Shown here: positions 41,419 through 48,553 of the stretch, one piece after another | How the letters are laid out: every line of letters starts with the position of its first letter | Numbering within the stretch: position 1 is the first letter of the stretch | NCBI GenBank assembly: GCA_019115085.1 | Contig: DXEF01000053.1 | Span: 1-48,553 of the forward strand | DNA length: 48,553 nucleotides | Reading direction: 5' to 3' | From: Candidatus Agathobaculum pullicola | Lineage (GTDB): Bacteria; Bacillota; Clostridia; Oscillospirales; Butyricicoccaceae | The notes under the pieces: generated by a model | Told to the model about the DNA's origin: nothing | What the model saw: only the letters and a program-made list of their open reading frames with translations | Databases searched by the model: none | Program-made: the position numbers and the translations under genes

Positions 41419-42720
41419 TTAAATCAGTCCGGCCGCCATCGGCAACCCAAGGCTGACTACCGGCACATAGGTGACCAGCAGCAGGCCTAACAAAATCGCC
41501 ACATAATACCAGAGCATATACGGCATGACCTTGGATAGGCTTGATCGCCCGACCTTGATGGCAACAAACAGCGTATTGCCGACCGGCGGGGTGATGTTAC
41601 CGATGCACAGGTTATACACCAGAATCAGGCCGAACTGCACGGGGTCCATGCCGAACGTCTTAACGACAGGCAGGAACAGGGGCGTGAAAATGAGAATCGC
41701 GGGGGTAACGTCCATAAACGTACCCGCAATCAGCAGGATCACGTTCATAATGAGCAAAATAATGATGGGATTCTGGGTCAGACCGAGCAGTGCCTCGGAA
41801 ATCGCCTGCGGAATCTGCGTGAACGCCATCACCCAGCCGAGGATGTTGGACACGCCAATCAGGAACACGACCATGCCGCTCATCTTGGCGCTTTCCACGA
41901 CAATGTTCCAGAAGGACTTGAGCGTAATATTCCGATAGCAAATGCCCAGAATCAGCGCGTAGACCACCGCAATGGCCGAGCCTTCGGTGGCGGTGAAGAT
42001 GCCGCCGATGATGCCGCCGATGACAACAACAATCAGGGACAGGGACGGAATCGCCTTCAAGGTGCACACGCCGAGGTTTTTCCAATCAAATTTGCCGGGC
42101 ATGCCCTTGTAACCCTTTTTCTTGGCAATGATAATCGCCACCGCCATACAGCACAGCGCCCAGATGATGCCGGGAATATAGCCGGCCATGAACAGCGCCG
42201 CAACCGACGTACCGCCCGCTGCGAGCGAGTAGGTAATCAGCGCGTTGGAGGGCGGGATCAGCAGACCGGACGGGGCGGATGCGCCGTTGGTTGCCGCACA
42301 GAGCGCCTTGTCATAGCCTTGCTCTTCTTCGCCCTTTTCCACCATGCTGCCGACCGCGGCGGCCGCGGCGGAAGCCGAACCGGAAATCGCGCCGAACAGC
42401 GCGTTTGCGCCGATGTTGGTCACCAGCAGCGCGCCGGGCAGCTTGCCCAGAATCGCCATGACAAAACCGACCAGCCGCTTGGCGATACCGCCCTGATTCA
42501 TCAGGTTGCCCGCAAGAATAAAGAACGGGATGGCGGTCAGGCTGAACTTGCTCATGCCCACAAAGATACGCTGCGCGCCGGTTATGACCGAGACATCCAG
42601 CGAAACCGTCTGCAAAATCGCAATCAGCGAAGAAATGCCAATCGAATACGAGATCGGCACGCCGATGACCAGCAAAACGGCCAGCACGCCAATGATAATC
42701 AGCAAAGACTGCATTGCCAT
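41419..42720 (-). CDS. TRAP transporter large permease (DctM-type)
   Basis: 433 residues starting MAMQSLLIIIGVLAVLLVIG with about a dozen membrane segments. PFFILAGNLMNQGGIAKRL, GANALFGAISGSASAAAAAVG, LCAATNGASAPSGLLIPPS and CIGNITPPVGNTLFVAIKVG are standard DctM/TRAP-M motifs. With the Q and P subunits it imports an organic acid with a sodium gradient. The setting of uxaC, uxuA and uxuB makes a hexuronate the likely substrate. GGAGG lies upstream, inside the gap of a few bases after the Q gene. Confidence 0.94.
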   Translation of the reverse strand: MAMQSLLIIIGVLAVLLVIGVPISYSIGISSLIAILQTVSLDVSVITGAQRIFVGMSKFSLTAIPFFILAGNLMNQGGIAKRLVGFVMAILGKLPGALLVTNIGANALFGAISGSASAAAAAVGSMVEKGEEEQGYDKALCAATNGASAPSGLLIPPSNALITYSLAAGGTSVAALFMAGYIPGIIWALCCMAVAIIIAKKKGYKGMPGKFDWKNLGVCTLKAIPSLSLIVVVIGGIIGGIFTATEGSAIAVVYALILGICYRNITLKSFWNIVVESAKMSGMVVFLIGVSNILGWVMAFTQIPQAISEALLGLTQNPIIILLIMNVILLIAGTFMDVTPAILIFTPLFLPVVKTFGMDPVQFGLILVYNLCIGNITPPVGNTLFVAIKVGRSSLSKVMPYMLWYYVAILLGLLLVTYVPVVSLGLPMAAGLI

Positions 42721-42723
42721 ATA

Positions 42724-43218
42724 TTACACCCCCTCCTTCTTTGCGTCCAAGCCGGTACCCTTGCAGATATCCGCGATATTCAGGACGGTATAAATCATGT
42801 TCAGCACACCGCACAGCGGCATGACGACATAGAATACGCCGACCGCAACGCCCAGCGAAGACGTCATCTGGCCCATCGCAAGCTGCGAAATCCGCACGCC
42901 GCCGTACACCAGAATAATCAGGGAAAACGCAAAGGCAATCAGCTCCCCGAAAATGCCCAGCGCTTTCTGCATCGCAGGCTTCATCTTCTCTACCAGAATC
43001 GGGATGTTCATGTGTCCACGCTCACCGGTGACCAGAGACGCGCCCAGCAGACTTGCCCATGCAAACAGGTAGGAAACCAGCTCCTCCGACCAGGAGGACG
43101 GGTTTTTCAGAACGTAACGCGTGAATACCTGCCAGCAGGTCAGTACAACCATGGCGATAAAGCTCACGCCGGCCAGCACATTGAGCAGCTTGGTCAGAGC
43201 GTTTCTGAGTGTTTTCAT
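42724..43218 (-). CDS. TRAP transporter small permease (DctQ-type)
   Basis: 164 residues starting MKTLRNALTKLLNVLAGVSF with four membrane segments (about 15-35, 50-70, 92-112, 128-150). The conserved LTCWQVFTRYVLKNPSSWSE-ELVSYLFAWASLLGAS block (shown in part) is the DctQ hallmark. It joins the M subunit and receives the P subunit. Spaced by 15 bp from the P gene and three bases from the M gene, so all three are cotranscribed. Confidence 0.93.
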   Translation of the reverse strand: MKTLRNALTKLLNVLAGVSFIAMVVLTCWQVFTRYVLKNPSSWSEELVSYLFAWASLLGASLVTGERGHMNIPILVEKMKPAMQKALGIFGELIAFAFSLIILVYGGVRISQLAMGQMTSSLGVAVGVFYVVMPLCGVLNMIYTVLNIADICKGTGLDAKKEGV

Positions 43219-43233
43219 TTGTTACGCACCTCC

Positions 43234-44262
43234 TCAGGATTCGGTCGACGGATACTGCTCGTTGTACACCTGAATCGCGTCGTAAATCGGCGCAAGATTC
43301 GGATACTGCGCGAGCATGTCCTCGTGCATTGGTGCGCAAGCCTCTTGGAACGGCTTGGTGTCGGGGTACAGGAACTGTACGCCCTGCTCGTTGGCCGCGC
43401 GGTCCTTCGCTGCCGCTACTGCGTCCGTCCACTCGGTCCGCTGCACCTGATTGACCAGCTGGAAGCCCTCTTCAAAAATCGCGCGCTCCTCCTCGCTCAA
43501 AGCGTCAAGGAAGGCGATGTTGCCGATTAAGATGTCCGGAATCATCTGGTGCATGTCGTAGGAGTAATATTTGCACACGTCGCCATGTCCGTTATCGGTC
43601 AGGGCCAGCTCATTGTTTTCCGCGCCGTCGATAATCTTGCTCTGCAGCGCGGTATATACGTCGCCGAAGCCCATCGGCGTGGCCGAACCGCCCAGCAGAC
43701 TCATCATCTGCACGTTGGTCGGCGACTGCTGCACACGAATCTTGAGACCCTTGAGGTCGGCGGGTGTCTCAATCGGGGTGCTGACCGTATAGAAGTTGCG
43801 GGTACCGGCATCCAGCCATGTGACTGCCTCAAAGCCCGCCTCCTTGGTGGACGCAAAAATCGGGCCGGTGATGGACTCATCATCCATTGAGGCGTGATAT
43901 GCCTCCGCGCTGGCGAACAGATACGGCAGGTTAAACAAGGTGTAATTCGTGCTGAAGGTTTCCAGCAGCGAGTTGGATGCTACGCAGAAATTGATGGCGC
44001 CGGTCTGTGTCAGCTGCACCATCTCGTTCTGCGAACCGAGCAGCTCGCTCGGGAACACCTCAACGTCATACTTGTCGCCGAGCTTGCTTTCAATAAATTC
44101 TTCAAATGCTGCCAGTGCAATATGGGTGGGGTGATTGGTCGACTGGTTATGCCCGATTCGGATGATCGTTCTCCCATCCGATCCCTGACCGCAGCCGGTC
44201 AGTACCGCCGCTGACATCACCGTTGCCAGCGCGAGCGCCAGCACTTTTTTGAAGGTTTTCAT
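43234..44262 (-). CDS. TRAP transporter solute-binding lipoprotein (DctP-type)
   Basis: 342 residues from the ATG at 44262 (MKTFKKVLALALATVMSAAV) with AGGAGG upstream. A lipobox LTGCG at about residue 22-26 marks a lipoprotein. IRIGHNQSTNHPTHIALAAF, LKGLKIRVQQSPTNVQMMSL and MGFGDVYTALQSKIIDGAEN are the DctP signature; the Arg in KIRVQQS normally forms the salt bridge to the acid group of the substrate. It captures the solute outside the cell for the QM permease. Probable hexuronate specificity comes from context. Confidence 0.93.
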   Translation of the reverse strand: MKTFKKVLALALATVMSAAVLTGCGQGSDGRTIIRIGHNQSTNHPTHIALAAFEEFIESKLGDKYDVEVFPSELLGSQNEMVQLTQTGAINFCVASNSLLETFSTNYTLFNLPYLFASAEAYHASMDDESITGPIFASTKEAGFEAVTWLDAGTRNFYTVSTPIETPADLKGLKIRVQQSPTNVQMMSLLGGSATPMGFGDVYTALQSKIIDGAENNELALTDNGHGDVCKYYSYDMHQMIPDILIGNIAFLDALSEEERAIFEEGFQLVNQVQRTEWTDAVAAAKDRAANEQGVQFLYPDTKPFQEACAPMHEDMLAQYPNLAPIYDAIQVYNEQYPSTES

Positions 44263-44312
44263 CGTGCAGACGTTCCTCCTGTCCATTCTCTTTTACGCTT
44301 TCACTTTCTCTC

Positions 44313-44336
44313 CGCTGTCCGCTTACTTGGACAGCG
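44313..44336 (-). repeat. Hairpin over the uxuA stop codon
   Basis: cgctgtcc-gcttactt-ggacagcg is a perfect 8-bp stem with an 8-nt loop that includes the uxuA stop codon (44323). It is at the uxuA/dctP junction, where the following gene codes for the abundant binding protein. No U-tract follows. Confidence 0.6.
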
Positions 44337-45372
44337 CCTTTTCACAGGCCTCAAACAGGCCGTTGAGGTATGTCGCGCCCAGCGCACGGTCATACAGGCC
44401 GTAGCCCGGCTTGCCGGTCTCGCCCCAGATCATGCGGCCGTGGTCGGGACGGACATAGCCATCAAACCCGGTCTCGACGAGTGCCTTGACAATCTCATAC
44501 ATATCCAGACTGCCGCAGCCGGACAGGTGCGCGCGCTCCTCAAACGAGCCGTCCTCCATGATTTTGACGTTGCGCATGTGCATAAAGCCGATGCGGTTCA
44601 TGGCAGAATACTTGCGTACCATCGCCGGGATGTCATTGAACTTCGCGCAGCCCAGCGAGCCGGTGCACAGGCACAGCGTATTGGCCGGCGAATCGACAAT
44701 GGACAGGTACCGGTCGAGGTTCTTCTCGCAGGTGATGACGCGCGGCAGGCCGAAAATCGGATACGGGGGATCGTCCGGATGCAGCGCCATCACAACGCCG
44801 CACTCCTCGGCCACCGGAATGACCTTCTTGAGGAAGATCTCAATATTCTTCCACAGGCCTTCCTCACCCAGCTCGCCATATGCACGAATCAGGTCGCGCA
44901 CCTCATTCTGCGTGTAGCTGGCATCCCAGCCCGGCAGGTTGATGTCGTCCGTCAGCGGATCGAGGCCCTTCATCTGCTCCCAATACATAACCAGACTGGT
45001 CGAGCCGTCCGGCGCCTTTTTATCCAACTGGGTACGCGTCCAGTCAAAGACCGGCATGAAATTATAGGTCACGCACTTGACGCCGTATTTCGCGCAGCGG
45101 CGGATGTTCTCGCAGTACACATCAATGTGTGCGTCGCGCTTGTCCGTGCCGAGCTTGATATCCTCGGATACCGGGATGGATTCCACCACATCAAAAATCA
45201 GGCCGTTTTCTTCACACTGGGCCTTCATCTTGGCAAGGCTCTCCTCCGGCCACACTTCGCCGGGCTTTACGTCATATACCGCCGAAACAATCGAGCGCAT
45301 GCCCGGAATCTGCCGGATGTACTCCAGCGAAACCGGATCGGATTCTCCATACCAACGGAACGATAGCTTCAT
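44323..45372 (-). CDS. uxuA: Mannonate dehydratase
   Basis: 349 residues from the ATG at 45372 ([20 protein letters not shown]), with AGGAGG seven bases upstream. A TIM barrel of the xylose-isomerase-like kind with [36 protein letters not shown] (near 205-224), [17 protein letters not shown] and [12 protein letters not shown] that place metal and substrate ligands as in UxuA. It turns D-mannonate to 2-keto-3-deoxygluconate. kdgK and kdgA, the next steps, are not in the window. Follows uxaC by 20 bp. Confidence 0.95.
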   Translation of the reverse strand: MKLSFRWYGESDPVSLEYIRQIPGMRSIVSAVYDVKPGEVWPEESLAKMKAQCEENGLIFDVVESIPVSEDIKLGTDKRDAHIDVYCENIRRCAKYGVKCVTYNFMPVFDWTRTQLDKKAPDGSTSLVMYWEQMKGLDPLTDDINLPGWDASYTQNEVRDLIRAYGELGEEGLWKNIEIFLKKVIPVAEECGVVMALHPDDPPYPIFGLPRVITCEKNLDRYLSIVDSPANTLCLCTGSLGCAKFNDIPAMVRKYSAMNRIGFMHMRNVKIMEDGSFEERAHLSGCGSLDMYEIVKALVETGFDGYVRPDHGRMIWGETGKPGYGLYDRALGATYLNGLFEACEKALSK

Positions 45373-45392
45373 ATTGATTCCTCCTGAAAAAA

Positions 45393-46799
45393 TTACGGGT
45401 TTAAGCCAATGAATGTTTCCACGTTGCGGAAACAAATATCCTCAATCATGCCGCCGAGCAGGGTATAATCGGCGGGCGCCATGCCGTCTGCAACCCAACT
45501 GCCCACCAGATTGCACAGAATCCGACGAAAATATTCGTGACGGGGGTAGGACAGGAACGAACGGGAGTCGGTCAGCATACCGATAAAGCGGCTGAGCACA
45601 CCGATGTTGGCCAAGCTCTTCATCTGCGCAATCATGCCGTCATAGTGGTCGTTAAACCACCATGCCGAGCCAAACTGAATCTTTCCGGCAGCCGTTGCAT
45701 CCTGGAAGCAGCCCGCTGCGGCAATCAGTTTATCGTTATCCGCCGCGTTGAGCGTATACAGTACGGTCTTGGGCAGCTTGTCCCGCACCGCCAAGCGGTC
45801 CAGCAGCGCTGCCAGCGAAGCGGCGGCAATCGGGTCGCCGATGGCGTCGCCGCCGACATCCGCGCCGAGTGCACGGTACAGCTTGGTATTCAGGTTGCGA
45901 ATCGCGCCCATATGCAGCTGCATTGCCCAGCCGCGGTCCGCGTACTGTTCGCCCAGGAAGTCCATCATCAGCGACTGGTAGGCCGCAACCTCATAATCCA
46001 GCAGCGACTCGCCCGCCAGCGCCTTGCGCATGGCCTCTTCCGCCGCGCTTTCGTCCCAAACCGTAAAGTCCGGTGAGCCGAAGGAGTGGTCGGACAGTCG
46101 GCAGCCGACCTGCGCGAAATATTCCACGCGCTGCGCCAGCGCCTGCTTGATGTCGTCAATCGTGCGGATCAGAATATTGGCCGCCGCGCCCAACTTCTGC
46201 AAATACACCGGATAGCCGGGGTCGACGATGTTGAGCGCCTTTTCCGGTCGAAAGGTCGGCAGCACCTTGACCGCAAAGCCCGTATCCGCCGCCAGCTTTT
46301 TGTGCCACTGCAAATCGTCAATCGGGTCGTCCGTGGTGCAGAGCGCGCGCACATTGCTCTGAGTAATCAGCGAACGAGAAGAGCCGGCCGGGCTTTGCAG
46401 TTTAGCGTTAGCTTTCTCCCAAATCGCGTCCGCCGTGGTCGGGTCAAGCAAATCGTCGATCCCGAAAAACCGAACAAGCTCCAAATGCGACCAGTGGTAA
46501 ATCGGATTGCCGATCAGGCGGGGCATCACCTCGGCATAACAGTCAAACTTTTCACGGCCGGGCGCGTCGCCGGTGATGCAGCGATCGGGAACCGCATTGG
46601 CGCGCATCACACGCCATTTATAGTGGTCGCCGCCCAGCCACGCATGGGCCAAATCGTCAAAACGGACATCCTCGTAAATCTCCTGCGGATTGAGATGGCA
46701 GTGATAATCAAAAATCGGCATTTTTTCTGCATGCTCATGATAGAGAATGCGCGCCGCTTCGCTGTTCAGCAAAAAGTCGTCGCCAATAAATGTTTTCAT
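45393..46799 (-). CDS. uxaC: Glucuronate isomerase
   Basis: 468 residues starting [20 protein letters not shown]. The amidohydrolase-type fold shows [16 protein letters not shown] (near residues 29-44), [52 protein letters not shown] and [17 protein letters not shown], all characteristic of UxaC. It converts D-glucuronate to D-fructuronate (and galacturonate to tagaturonate). First gene of the operon; AAAGGAG-type site upstream. I could not place a clear promoter, but the 186-bp divergent gap to the AraC gene is its likely site. Confidence 0.96.
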   Translation of the reverse strand: MKTFIGDDFLLNSEAARILYHEHAEKMPIFDYHCHLNPQEIYEDVRFDDLAHAWLGGDHYKWRVMRANAVPDRCITGDAPGREKFDCYAEVMPRLIGNPIYHWSHLELVRFFGIDDLLDPTTADAIWEKANAKLQSPAGSSRSLITQSNVRALCTTDDPIDDLQWHKKLAADTGFAVKVLPTFRPEKALNIVDPGYPVYLQKLGAAANILIRTIDDIKQALAQRVEYFAQVGCRLSDHSFGSPDFTVWDESAAEEAMRKALAGESLLDYEVAAYQSLMMDFLGEQYADRGWAMQLHMGAIRNLNTKLYRALGADVGGDAIGDPIAAASLAALLDRLAVRDKLPKTVLYTLNAADNDKLIAAAGCFQDATAAGKIQFGSAWWFNDHYDGMIAQMKSLANIGVLSRFIGMLTDSRSFLSYPRHEYFRRILCNLVGSWVADGMAPADYTLLGGMIEDICFRNVETFIGLNP

Positions 46800-46893
46800 A
46801 TTCCTTTCTCCTTTGCTGATTCAGATGAGCAAAATGGACGAAAATACATTCCACTTTTTTTCGTTTCTCTGTATCTGGTTTTAGTCTACAGTA

Positions 46894-46973
46894 AATATTG
46901 CGCTATATCTTGGTGTTTCATGCTTGAAATGTAGTAAAAGTTGCTATATAATAAAAATGTGCATAATATTGCG
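46894..46973. promoter_or_regulatory. Direct repeats in the divergent uxaC/araC control region
   Basis: The 7-mer gctatat occurs at 46902-46908 and 46943-46949 (41 bases apart, about four helical turns). The 9-mer aatattgcg occurs at 46894-46902 and 46965-46973. A tttca-tgct-tgaaa dyad (46916-46929) overlaps the -35 box of the regulator. AraC-family proteins often bind direct repeats, so these are candidate operator half-sites. Confidence 0.4.
46924..46952 (+). promoter_or_regulatory. Sigma-A promoter of the AraC-type regulator
   Basis: ttgaaa (46924-46929), 17 bases, tataat (46947-46952). The start is near 46959, so a start codon at 46941 is excluded; the TTG at 46986 is used instead. Confidence 0.75.
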
Positions 46974-46985
46974 AGGTTGATCTTA

Positions 46986-47846
46986 TTGAATGTAGACAAA
47001 GAAGAATTTACGCTGCGGCAGTTCATGGAAGAAAAAGATTTTGAGTTTCATCACTACCTTGACCACATTCCACCGAATGTGGAATTTCACGAGCATCCGT
47101 TTTACGAAATCTTCTTTTTCCTCTCTGGAAACGTCAATTACATCATTGAAGGACGCACCTATCAGCTGCGTCCGGGCGACATTCTGCTGACCAGCAGCCG
47201 TGATATTCACCGTCCGGTCATCACGCCCGGCAAGCCGTATGAGCGTTATGTGATTTGGATGGCGGATGATTTTTTCGCGCGTTTTCAGGACTGGGGCGAT
47301 GACCTTTCCGCCTGCTTTAACGACACAGCCCGCAAGAAATACCAGCTGATCCGACCGGACAGCCATTTGCTTGCCCGTCTCAAGCAGCACGGCGCCTATA
47401 TGGCGCAGATCAAGGCCGAGCGTCATTTTGGCAGCCGGACCTTGCTGTATGCCTGCCTGCTGGAATTTCTGGTCTACCTCAACCGCGCGTATTTCGACAC
47501 ACCGGACTCCATCCGGCATGATATTACGGAAAACGAAAAAATCAATCAGATTGTGGCTTATATCAACGACAATTTGACCGAAAACCTGTCGCTTGACCAC
47601 CTTGCGAGCGTCTTTTATATCAGCAAATATTATCTGAGCAATCAATTCAAGCAATATACCGGCTTGACGCTCTATCAATTCATTATAAAAAAACGTCTGA
47701 CCGTTGCACGCAATATGCTGCGCACCGGCGTGCCTGTCACCGATGCGTGCCTGCGCTGCGGTTTTAACGATTATTCCAACTTTCTCAAAGCCTTTAAGCG
47801 CGAGTTCGGACATAATCCAAGCGACTATATCAAGCATCTGCAATAA
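46986..47846 (+). CDS. AraC-family transcriptional regulator of the glucuronate genes
   Basis: 286 residues starting at a TTG (46986), which has gcgagg nine bases upstream and lies after the promoter. The N-terminal cupin (about 1-130) reads EFHEHPFYEIFFFLSGNVNY and YQLRPGDILLTSSRDIHRP. The C-terminal double helix-turn-helix (about residues 185-286) reads INQIVAYINDNLTENLSLDH, YYLSNQFKQYTGLTLYQFII and the second helix pattern ACLRCGFNDYSNFLKAFKRE, with FGHNPSDYIKHL at the end. It is divergent from uxaC and probably activates that operon when it binds a hexuronate or its product; the inducer is inferred. Confidence 0.9.
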   Translation: MNVDKEEFTLRQFMEEKDFEFHHYLDHIPPNVEFHEHPFYEIFFFLSGNVNYIIEGRTYQLRPGDILLTSSRDIHRPVITPGKPYERYVIWMADDFFARFQDWGDDLSACFNDTARKKYQLIRPDSHLLARLKQHGAYMAQIKAERHFGSRTLLYACLLEFLVYLNRAYFDTPDSIRHDITENEKINQIVAYINDNLTENLSLDHLASVFYISKYYLSNQFKQYTGLTLYQFIIKKRLTVARNMLRTGVPVTDACLRCGFNDYSNFLKAFKREFGHNPSDYIKHLQ

Positions 47847-48096
47847 GAACCCGAGCGTAGAACAATCTGCCTGTAAACCAAGCAGCATCCGAAGTGTGCA
47901 TGTGACCCACATTTTGCAACATAGCCACCGGACATCCGGCGTCAAATTGTTGGCTATGAGAGCATCTACAGCCAACCGGAGTTTGTCATGTCCGCTCTGC
48001 GCGGCTCATCATCCAAAAGCAGAATATTTTTCAAAAAAGACTGGTTTATATCACATCGACGAGGCTGTTCTTTCTGTTATTATGGCTTCGTAAAAT

Positions 48097-48138
48097 AGCC
48101 GATATTGCGTCCTTTGGACAGCAATATCGGCTGTTTTT
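48097..48138 (+). terminator. Terminator downstream of the AraC-type regulator
   Basis: A perfect 12-bp stem (agccgatattgc at 48097-48108 with gcaatatcggct at 48121-48132) with an inner gtcc/ggac helix, followed by gtttttct on the plus strand. It lies about 250 bases after the regulator stop. Confidence 0.8.
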
Positions 48139-48366
48139 CTGTTTATCTGGCGGCAGAGTACCACGGAAAGAGATCGTCGCCATAAAGAGATCGCCACAAA
48201 ATGCAAACCCCTTGGAAACCTTAACAAAAATGCCCATCATTGCCACATAGTTTAGAGAGAACGCAACAAAGTAGATGGTTCAGCCTTCCGTAGAATCGGT
48301 GATATTCAAGGGCACTTTTTACCTTACTCATATCCAGATCAATTCCCTAAAGGTAAATCAACAAGC

Positions 48367-48408
48367 AGAACCGGCGCCTGCATCCCGAAGGATACAGGCG
48401 CCGGTTCT
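48367..48408 (-). terminator. Terminator-like stem after the S-layer-homology gene
   Basis: A 14-bp stem (48367-48380 with 48395-48408) extended by an inner ATCC/GGAT helix with a CGAA loop. It starts 27 bases after the stop of the following minus-strand gene. The U-tract is weak on either side, so it may instead block RNA decay. Confidence 0.55.
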
Positions 48409-48434
48409 ATATTTGTTCTGAAAAACGTTCGCTT

Positions 48435-48553
48435 TTATGCGTTGTCGATAAACCGAGCCAGAATCGTTGCTACCTGTGCTCTGGTTGCCTGACCCTGCGG
48501 ATCAAGCAGGTTATTTCCTACACCGGAAATCAAACCTTGCTCGACTGCCCAAG
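48435..48553 (-). CDS. S-layer homology (SLH) domain protein, C-terminal end
   Basis: Only the last 38 codons are in the window; the gene continues past the right edge. They read WAVEQGLISGVGNNLLDPQG then QATRAQVATILARFIDNA and stop. This is the last part of an SLH repeat (W-A-x-x-x-G-L-I-x-G, then P-x-x-x-x-T-R-A-Q-x-A-x-x-L-x-R-F). SLH modules anchor secreted proteins to pyruvylated wall polymers. What the rest of the protein does is not visible. Confidence 0.85.
   Translation of the reverse strand, partial: WAVEQGLISGVGNNLLDPQGQATRAQVATILARFIDNA

Larger units (their letters stand above)
47847..48434. other. Gene-poor stretch, possibly with decayed coding sequence
   Basis: 588 bp without a convincing gene. 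It contains a terminator-like stem (48097-48138) and a second GC-rich stem (48367-48408). On the minus strand about 48200-48340 stays open for about 40 codons with a protein-like composition (IDLDMSKVKSALEYHRFYGR...) but has no ribosome-binding site and is closed on both sides by stops. I read it as a possible relic, perhaps of a mobile element; I do not recognise the source. Confidence 0.4.

Noticed and set aside
42319-43530. 403-codon plus-strand frame opposite the TRAP genes
   Set aside because: Antisense shadow; Gln/His/Arg-rich and without motifs.
46941-46985. Upstream start for the AraC-type regulator
   Set aside because: It would place the start codon inside the -10 region of the promoter; the TTG at 46986 has a better site.
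46983-47975. 330-codon minus-strand frame opposite the AraC-type regulator
   Set aside because: Shadow of a clear plus-strand helix-turn-helix gene.
48046-48246. 66-codon minus-strand frame downstream of the regulator
   Set aside because: It overlaps a strong terminator stem, has no ribosome-binding site and no recognisable domain.
1-48553. tRNA or rRNA genes
   Set aside because: Looked for acceptor-stem and T-loop patterns and for rRNA core sequences while reading; none was found in the intergenic stretches.

Overview
The window looks like the chromosome of a GC-rich endospore-forming member of the Clostridia, probably a gut Oscillospirales-type bacterium. Four things support this: a Gram-positive-style S10 ribosomal operon, spoIIE, an ECF sigma/anti-sigma pair, and strong AGGAGG ribosome-binding sites with sigma-A promoters. 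The species cannot be named from sequence alone. No rRNA, tRNA, CRISPR array or intact mobile element was seen.

Layout, nearly all on the minus strand. (1) 1-5730: the S10 operon, transcribed rpsJ-rplC-rplD-rplW-rplB-rpsS-rplV-rpsC-rplP-rpmC-rpsQ, with a good promoter, a folded leader of about 350 nt, and a run of six different hairpins between rplW and rplB. (2) 5791-12173: dus-sigma-anti-sigma, a DedA protein, a 52-residue rubredoxin, and spoIIE followed by a small membrane protein. (3) 12291-37907: a cobalamin locus. cbiQ-cbiO have their own promoter. A second promoter plus a cobalamin riboswitch precedes cbiM-cbiN-cbiD-cbiL-cbiF-cbiG-hemA-cbiH-[cbiJ-sirC]-hemC-[cobA-hemD]-hemB-hemL-[cbiE-cbiT]-cbiA-cobT-cobU-cobS-(mini cobU)-cbiB-cobD-cbiP-cobO-cbiC-cbiK, ending at a strong terminator. 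(4) 37953-39662, plus strand: a siroheme/4Fe-4S sulfite or nitrite reductase with its own promoter and terminator. (5) 39694-46799: a glucuronate operon, uxaC-uxuA-TRAP transporter (P,Q,M)-uxuB, with a divergent AraC-type regulator. (6) 47847-48553: a gene-poor stretch and the C-terminus of an S-layer-homology protein.

How the genes work together: the cobalamin operon encodes nearly the whole anaerobic route. HemA and HemL make 5-aminolevulinate; HemB, HemC and HemD make uroporphyrinogen III; CobA and SirC make sirohydrochlorin; CbiK inserts cobalt; the Cbi enzymes contract and amidate the ring; CobO, CbiP, CobD and CbiB make adenosylcobinamide phosphate; and CobU, CobT and CobS attach the lower-ligand loop. 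CbiMNQO imports cobalt. Not seen here: lower-ligand base synthesis, a threonine kinase, a cobalt reductase and a phosphatase for the last step. The neighbouring siroheme reductase uses a cofactor that branches from the same intermediate.

The observations most worth following up are the hairpin array inside the S10 operon, the CbiJ-SirC fusion, the miniature second CobU, the split of cbiQO from cbiMN by the riboswitch, and the stem that hides the ribosome-binding site after spoIIE.
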